In this document: piece by piece, positions 60,740 to 64,000 of the stretch
Numbering within the stretch: position 1 is the stretch's first letter
How the letters are laid out: each line of letters begins with the position of its first letter
Translations under genes and position numbers: made by a program
IMG/VR virus record: IMGVR_UViG_3300028392_000041
Span: 1-64,000 of that record
Reading direction: 5' to 3' (one strand)
Source: a virus
Length of the DNA stretch: 64,000 nt
The notes under the pieces: generated by a model
The model's database searches: none
What the model saw: only the letters and a program-made list of their open reading frames with translations
Told to the model about the DNA's origin: nothing

Positions 60740-61503
60740 TTTCTGTCCTCGTAATCTTCGTATTTTAATTTAGCCAAGATATAATCTTTGACTAACGATG
60801 AGCGAACAATATCATTTACAGTAAATTCAATTCGAGTAAATGCCGACATATGTTGGGCAATATCAAAGAATTTAAGAATACCAGTAACATCGTTCTTTCT
60901 TTTATTTAGATCAGTTTGGCGATAGTCTCCACACCAAATAATCTTAGACATATGACCAACACGAGTCATAACTGTGTCAATTTCTTCATATGTCAAATTC
61001 TGCATCTCGTCAACAATAATAATAGCATTGTCGAAAGACATACCACGGATGAAGGATGTAGAAATAAATTGAATATAACCTTGTTCTTCCAAACGATCCC
61101 AAGCATCCTTGCGGTCAAATAACTGATGACAAATCTGACGATAAGGTTGTTCGTAGATTTCCATTTTCTCACCAACATCTCCTGGAAGATGACCAATCTC
61201 TCTAGATTGAACTGCTGAACGAACAACAATAATCTTATTGAATGGATTTGATTTATCAAGCACTTCTTCTATTGCTTTATAAAGTGCGATAAAAGTTTTA
61301 CCTGTTCCTGCTACACCATGAAGTGCTACAAAATAATCACCACGCTTATACGCATCATAAAATAACTTTTGATTTTCAGTTAATGGTTGAAAAGTTTTTA
61401 AATTATCTAATCTTACTTTTAACTGATTGCTTGCTATTGGCTTTGACTCACGAATTTCATTATTATCTTTTTCTACTACTGAAAGTGGCGATTTACGAGC
61501 CAT
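60736..61503 (-). CDS. phoH: PhoH-family ATPase
   Basis: The 255-residue protein carries a Walker A motif GVAGTGKT (residues 63-70), a Walker B IIIVDEMQN, and the family segments IIVVRSAVQSREIGHLPGDV and IWCGDYRQTD. PhoH is a P-loop ATPase with RNA helicase- or nuclease-linked roles in bacteria; it is one of the commonest auxiliary genes of marine and freshwater phages and is often tied to phosphate stress. It overlaps the GH19 endolysin gene. Confidence 0.95.
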   Translation of the reverse strand: MARKSPLSVVEKDNNEIRESKPIASNQLKVRLDNLKTFQPLTENQKLFYDAYKRGDYFVALHGVAGTGKTFIALYKAIEEVLDKSNPFNKIIVVRSAVQSREIGHLPGDVGEKMEIYEQPYRQICHQLFDRKDAWDRLEEQGYIQFISTSFIRGMSFDNAIIIVDEMQNLTYEEIDTVMTRVGHMSKIIWCGDYRQTDLNKRKNDVTGILKFFDIAQHMSAFTRIEFTVNDIVRSSLVKDYILAKLKYEDYEDRK

Positions 61504-61512
61504 TTAAATTCC

Positions 61513-61761
61513 TTAAATTTGTGAAGATGTTTTATCGAAATCTGCGTAGGTAGTTTTCTCTTTAATTTTTTGTAGCACCTCCTTGAATCCTGAATCTTTT
61601 TTACGGACACCTAGTCGGACAGGATCACCCATAGGAATAGGGGTGTCGTGGTATCTTTCGTGGGTTGGATTTGTTTCTTTGTACTGATCGTACTCTGAAA
61701 TTTTCATAATAACATCAAAAATCTCGTCAGTTTCCGTATTACGGAATCTATATGTTGGCAT
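61513..61761 (-). CDS. FmdB-like N-terminal small protein
   Basis: From the ATG at 61761 (AAGGAG 8 bases upstream) the 82-residue protein starts MPTYRFRNTETDEIFDV, which resembles the opening of FmdB-type zinc ribbon proteins (MPTYEYRC), but has no cysteines there. It continues with THERYHDTPIPMGDPVRLGVRKKDSG and a lysine-rich end. The longer open frame from 61797 overlaps the neighbour and lacks a binding site. Similar proteins occur in T4-like phages; the function is unknown. Confidence 0.75.
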   Translation of the reverse strand: MPTYRFRNTETDEIFDVIMKISEYDQYKETNPTHERYHDTPIPMGDPVRLGVRKKDSGFKEVLQKIKEKTTYADFDKTSSQI

Positions 61762-61784
61762 CGTAAAACTCCTTATAATTCTAT

Positions 61785-62327
61785 TTATGAAACCCAAGAT
61801 GGGGTTTCACGATTTTTCCAAGAGAACATGCGAGTTTTGTCGCCAAGGTAGTAGTTTTTGTAAGACTGGATAGAATCTCCAGCAACTTTGTAGTGGTCAG
61901 GCATGGCTGGAGTTGGTTCAGTCCAGTTTCCTTCAGGTAAATTCTTAGGAAAGTTATTTTTGAGGATCTGCATCAAACCAATCGATTCAACTTTATGAAT
62001 TTTCCCATAACGATAGGAATACTCTTTACAGAGTTCTTCAAGCATTTCTGCTAGCCACATATAATTAGCAGCAGATTGTCTTACCCAAATAGCAGAGGGA
62101 TGATTAATATGAGTAGCACTGTACAGTAAATGCTCACGATCGTCTTCGATAATGTATTGCTTCCGTTTGCGACCAGACTGAGATAAACCAGTAACAAGAA
62201 TGCCGTCAAGATAGCGGTGGGCAGTAGAAAGTAATTGTGCATATTCTAAAATCATCTTTACGCAATGTTTGTCGACATGCATTTTAGCGCATGCCGACGG
62301 ATCGTTATGTAAGTAAAAAATATTCAT
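61785..62327 (-). CDS. Conserved phage protein, unknown function
   Basis: The 180-residue protein starts MNIFYLHNDPSACAKMHVDKHCVKMILEYAQLLSTAHR. I recognise this block as common in many T4-like and jumbo phages, without a proven activity. It is rich in histidine (H7, H17, H21, H37, H66, H74, H76), which may indicate metal binding, and aromatic residues. The start overlaps the HAD gene stop as ATGA. It lies in an early nucleotide-metabolism cluster with HAD and MazG-like genes. Confidence 0.8.
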   Translation of the reverse strand: MNIFYLHNDPSACAKMHVDKHCVKMILEYAQLLSTAHRYLDGILVTGLSQSGRKRKQYIIEDDREHLLYSATHINHPSAIWVRQSAANYMWLAEMLEELCKEYSYRYGKIHKVESIGLMQILKNNFPKNLPEGNWTEPTPAMPDHYKVAGDSIQSYKNYYLGDKTRMFSWKNRETPSWVS

Positions 62328-62800
62328 GATAAAAGTTTTATCGTTGAATCCAGTAATCGAATCGTTTCAGAAGAAGTAGTGTGTAAAATACCATGACCAC
62401 CTGCTTCAACAAACGGACTAATACATCCAACAGAATCATCAATCAAAATTGAAGTAGGTGTTGCCCACTTCGCTTTTTCATCTTTACTTCTAGAAAAGTT
62501 TGCTCGGTAAGGAATGTTTTTCTCATTCAACCATTTAAGTTTCTGTGATTTCGCAGCCTCACCTTGTTCAGTTCGAAAAGTTCCCATTGATGTAAGAATC
62601 TCAATGTTGATTCCTTTCAGTTTTGCAACATGGTTCAGCAATTCTTGAGTGTCACACATAAAGTCTAACTTCTCAAAAATACGATGTTCCATAACAGCTG
62701 ATTGAAATTTCTTTCGATCTTCTTTCAATGGGTCATATTTGGTGTATTCCTTGTTGAAATCAGCAAGGACACCATCCATATCTAAGTATAATGTAATCAT
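62324..62800 (-). CDS. HAD-family 5'(3')-deoxyribonucleotidase-like
   Basis: The 158-residue protein has HAD motif I (LYLDMDGVLADF, D7 and D9), a motif II-like ILTSMGT and motif IV SILIDDSVG. These match phage and bacterial deoxyribonucleotidases that dephosphorylate nucleotides. The start at ATG 62800 keeps motif I near the N-terminus as in the family; an upstream ATG at 62821 lies inside the promoter. The -10 box ends 7 bases before this ATG, so the message from that promoter would be leaderless or nearly so. Confidence 0.82.
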   Translation of the reverse strand: MITLYLDMDGVLADFNKEYTKYDPLKEDRKKFQSAVMEHRIFEKLDFMCDTQELLNHVAKLKGINIEILTSMGTFRTEQGEAAKSQKLKWLNEKNIPYRANFSRSKDEKAKWATPTSILIDDSVGCISPFVEAGGHGILHTTSSETIRLLDSTIKLLS

Positions 62801-62806
62801 AATATA

Positions 62807-62835
62807 ATTATACCCTAACATTGAATTAATGTCAA
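62807..62835 (-). promoter_or_regulatory. Early sigma70-type promoter, leaderless spacing
   Basis: TTGACA and TATAAT are 17 bases apart on the minus strand. The core TTGACATTAATTC and TAGGGTATAAT match the promoter at 56491-56519. The -35 box overlaps the stop of the MazG-like gene, and the HAD ATG is where transcription should begin. Confidence 0.82.
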
Positions 62836-63191
62836 GACTTTTTAATAAATTTGCTCAAATCAGGTTGAGTCCAGCCCTCTGGCTTCAAAATCTTACCATC
62901 TTCGCGACGAGTAACCTTACGAGTAGTAGGGTCAACTTTTGCCATATTGCTTCGAAGAACTTCATCCCACGCTTTTTGTACATCATAACCCTTCATGTGA
63001 CAGAATCCAAGCGTAACCCAAATTAAGTCCATACAACCATCAAGCATTTCTACTTCATCACGATTCCAATGAGCATCAATAAACTCTTTGAATTCTTCTT
63101 CCATCAAAGACTTATATAATGCAGCATTTTCAGGCGATGCTTTTTGATCGCATGCTTGTTGAAACATTAATACATCAAGTGGCATTCCCAT
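62832..63191 (-). CDS. MazG-like nucleotide pyrophosphohydrolase
   Basis: The 119-residue protein has helices with EEEFKEFIDAHW (about residues 31-42) and EMLDGCMDLIWVTLG (48-62), the E-x2-E ... E-x2-D pattern of all-alpha NTP pyrophosphatases, which hydrolyse NTPs or dNTPs to monophosphates. MazG-type genes are common in cyanophages and can lower alarmone or noncanonical nucleotide levels. It precedes the HAD nucleotidase and probably serves the same nucleotide-pool role. Confidence 0.8.
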   Translation of the reverse strand: MGMPLDVLMFQQACDQKASPENAALYKSLMEEEFKEFIDAHWNRDEVEMLDGCMDLIWVTLGFCHMKGYDVQKAWDEVLRSNMAKVDPTTRKVTRREDGKILKPEGWTQPDLSKFIKKS

Positions 63192-63469
63192 TATTTGTTC
63201 CTTTCGGTGTCAAAGAAAAACTCTGAATGACTGATATCATCTTGTGGTGTTTCCCACTCTGGTACTCGCCACTCAGGTGCTTCACCATAATTTTCATCAG
63301 GAACATAATCTAGCGTTCCTTCTGGGAAATAACCTACTCCACGAATAAACAGATCAGTATTCTGAAGTACATCAGATATACCATCAGCTTCAAATTCATA
63401 GGTAACTTTAGATTCAACTTTACCAGTGTACCAATTTGTATGTTCAGCAATTAGTGTAAATTTTGGCAT
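63191..63469 (-). CDS. Small conserved phage protein, unknown
   Basis: The 92-residue protein begins MPKFTLIAEH and contains KVESKVTYEFEADGISDVLQNTDLFIRGVGYFPEG, resembling small proteins next to MazG-like genes in T4-like phages as I recall. The rest is acidic (EAPEWRVPEWETPQDD). It overlaps the MazG-like start by one base. No activity is recognised. Confidence 0.72.
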   Translation of the reverse strand: MPKFTLIAEHTNWYTGKVESKVTYEFEADGISDVLQNTDLFIRGVGYFPEGTLDYVPDENYGEAPEWRVPEWETPQDDISHSEFFFDTERNK

Positions 63470-63470
63470 A

Positions 63471-63908
63471 TTAAAAACCTCTTCCTTCGCCTTCTTTTGT
63501 GAAAAATGCTCTTACCTTTTGTTCTTCAGTCCAACCATTAGTATAGTCATTATCTTCGTCGCATAATTTTAATGCGTCATCATGAGAAATTACACGATGA
63601 GAAACAATTGTCTCACCAATATCTAACTGTGAAAACTCTTTAGCGTCTTGACAAGTTACATCATCAAGCGCATATTCAGGATGGTCAGCTGGTGCTTGAA
63701 CCATGTAACGCATACGATACTGTTGAACACACTCAACAAGAACCCAAACTTTATCTGATTTACTCAAAGTCCAACTCCCATCTCCATTATCTTTCCAATT
63801 AAGATCATCACCGATTTTCCAACCAGTGCCTTCAAGAATTTCGTCATTCAATTCAATAAAGAACTCTCCATCTTCATTTTCTTGAACTTCCAATGTATAC
63901 TTACTCAT
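63471..63908 (-). CDS. AbrB-like small protein, phage-conserved
   Basis: From the ATG at 63908 (GGAG 7 bases upstream) the 145-residue protein has an N-terminal swapped-hairpin-like stretch (YTLEVQENEDGEFFIELNDEILEGTGWKIGDDLNW, then NGDGSWTL), the AbrB type of DNA-binding fold. The C-terminal half is acidic and probably a separate domain. The longer frame to 63959 overlaps the upstream gene. A role in regulation is possible but not shown. Confidence 0.72.
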   Translation of the reverse strand: MSKYTLEVQENEDGEFFIELNDEILEGTGWKIGDDLNWKDNGDGSWTLSKSDKVWVLVECVQQYRMRYMVQAPADHPEYALDDVTCQDAKEFSQLDIGETIVSHRVISHDDALKLCDEDNDYTNGWTEEQKVRAFFTKEGEGRGF

Positions 63909-64000
63909 AATTAATCTCCAACCAATTTGTTTCTTCAGGTAGAATCTCAATTTTTCCACCTACTTTATAAAGTCTATCACTCATATTTTGAAGAATTCCA
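63901..64000 (-). CDS. Partial gene at the window edge (C-terminal part)
   Basis: An open frame runs from the window edge to a TAA at 63901. The visible C-terminus reads ILQNMSDRLYKVGG, then EILPEETNWLEINYE. An internal ATG at 63984 could start a 27-residue peptide, but there is no clear ribosome binding site, so I read it as the end of a longer gene. Its last 8 bases overlap the next start as ATGAGTAA. Confidence 0.5.
   Translation of the reverse strand, partial: GILQNMSDRLYKVGGKIEILPEETNWLEINYE

Noticed and set aside
63901-63984. Complete 27-residue peptide gene at the right edge
   Set aside because: The frame is open to the window edge and no ribosome binding site precedes the ATG, so it is more likely the end of a longer gene.

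Overview
The window is about 64 kb of a T4-superfamily myovirus genome (A+T-rich, tightly packed). Terminase, neck, baseplate wedge and hub, tail-tube initiator, gp32/gp59, a gp33-like late co-activator, PhoH and T4-type late promoter boxes (TATAAATA) are all recognisable. Most genes lie on the minus strand; one plus-strand block (48.6-53.8 kb) carries gp4, a gp54-like protein, a holin, small terminase, tape-measure chaperones and a tape-measure-like protein. The host is not stated. A PqqA-like peptide gene and a two-piece tmRNA gene suggest a Gram-negative proteobacterium that makes PQQ, possibly a methylotroph; this is inference.

Layout. 1-4.6 kb: start of the tail sheath gene, large terminase, gp15, gp14, gp13. 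4.6-18.6 kb: adhesin and tail-fibre genes, including three tandem glycine-rich paralogues and fibres with S74-type self-cleaving chaperone tails. 18.7-25.5 kb: an enzyme island inside the fibre region, with a flavin halogenase, three 2OG-Fe(II) oxygenase-like proteins, a SPASM radical SAM enzyme, a B12-type radical SAM enzyme, an unknown protein, and a 139-residue protein with 17 cysteines that has its own late promoter. 25.5-48.6 kb: another fibre, a giant DUF4815-like structural protein, gp8, gp6, gp25, PAAR tip, a gp5 spike with two lytic domains, gp27-like hub, gp53 and gp48-like cap. 54-64 kb: replication, lysis and nucleotide genes, plus small unknown genes.

The most notable items are not obvious from long ORFs. 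(1) A 23-codon gene at 53869-53940 encodes a near-canonical PqqA with the Glu-x3-Tyr core. (2) 59135-59432 encodes a circularly permuted tmRNA: T-arm and CCA end first, then a 60-nt intervening segment, then the 5' piece with tag ANDSQFALAA, and a G-U pair at acceptor position 3-70. (3) The Cys-rich protein and its surrounding enzymes look like a peptide-maturation system acting on a virion tip. (4) A T-run with an upstream Shine-Dalgarno-like stretch suggests a programmed -1 frameshift joining a gp26-like and a gp51-like frame before the tape measure gene.

The genes work together as a standard contractile-tail assembly programme. Two early sigma70 promoters share an almost identical core, and TATAAATA-type late boxes precede structural units. 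Three intrinsic terminators share a UUCG loop.
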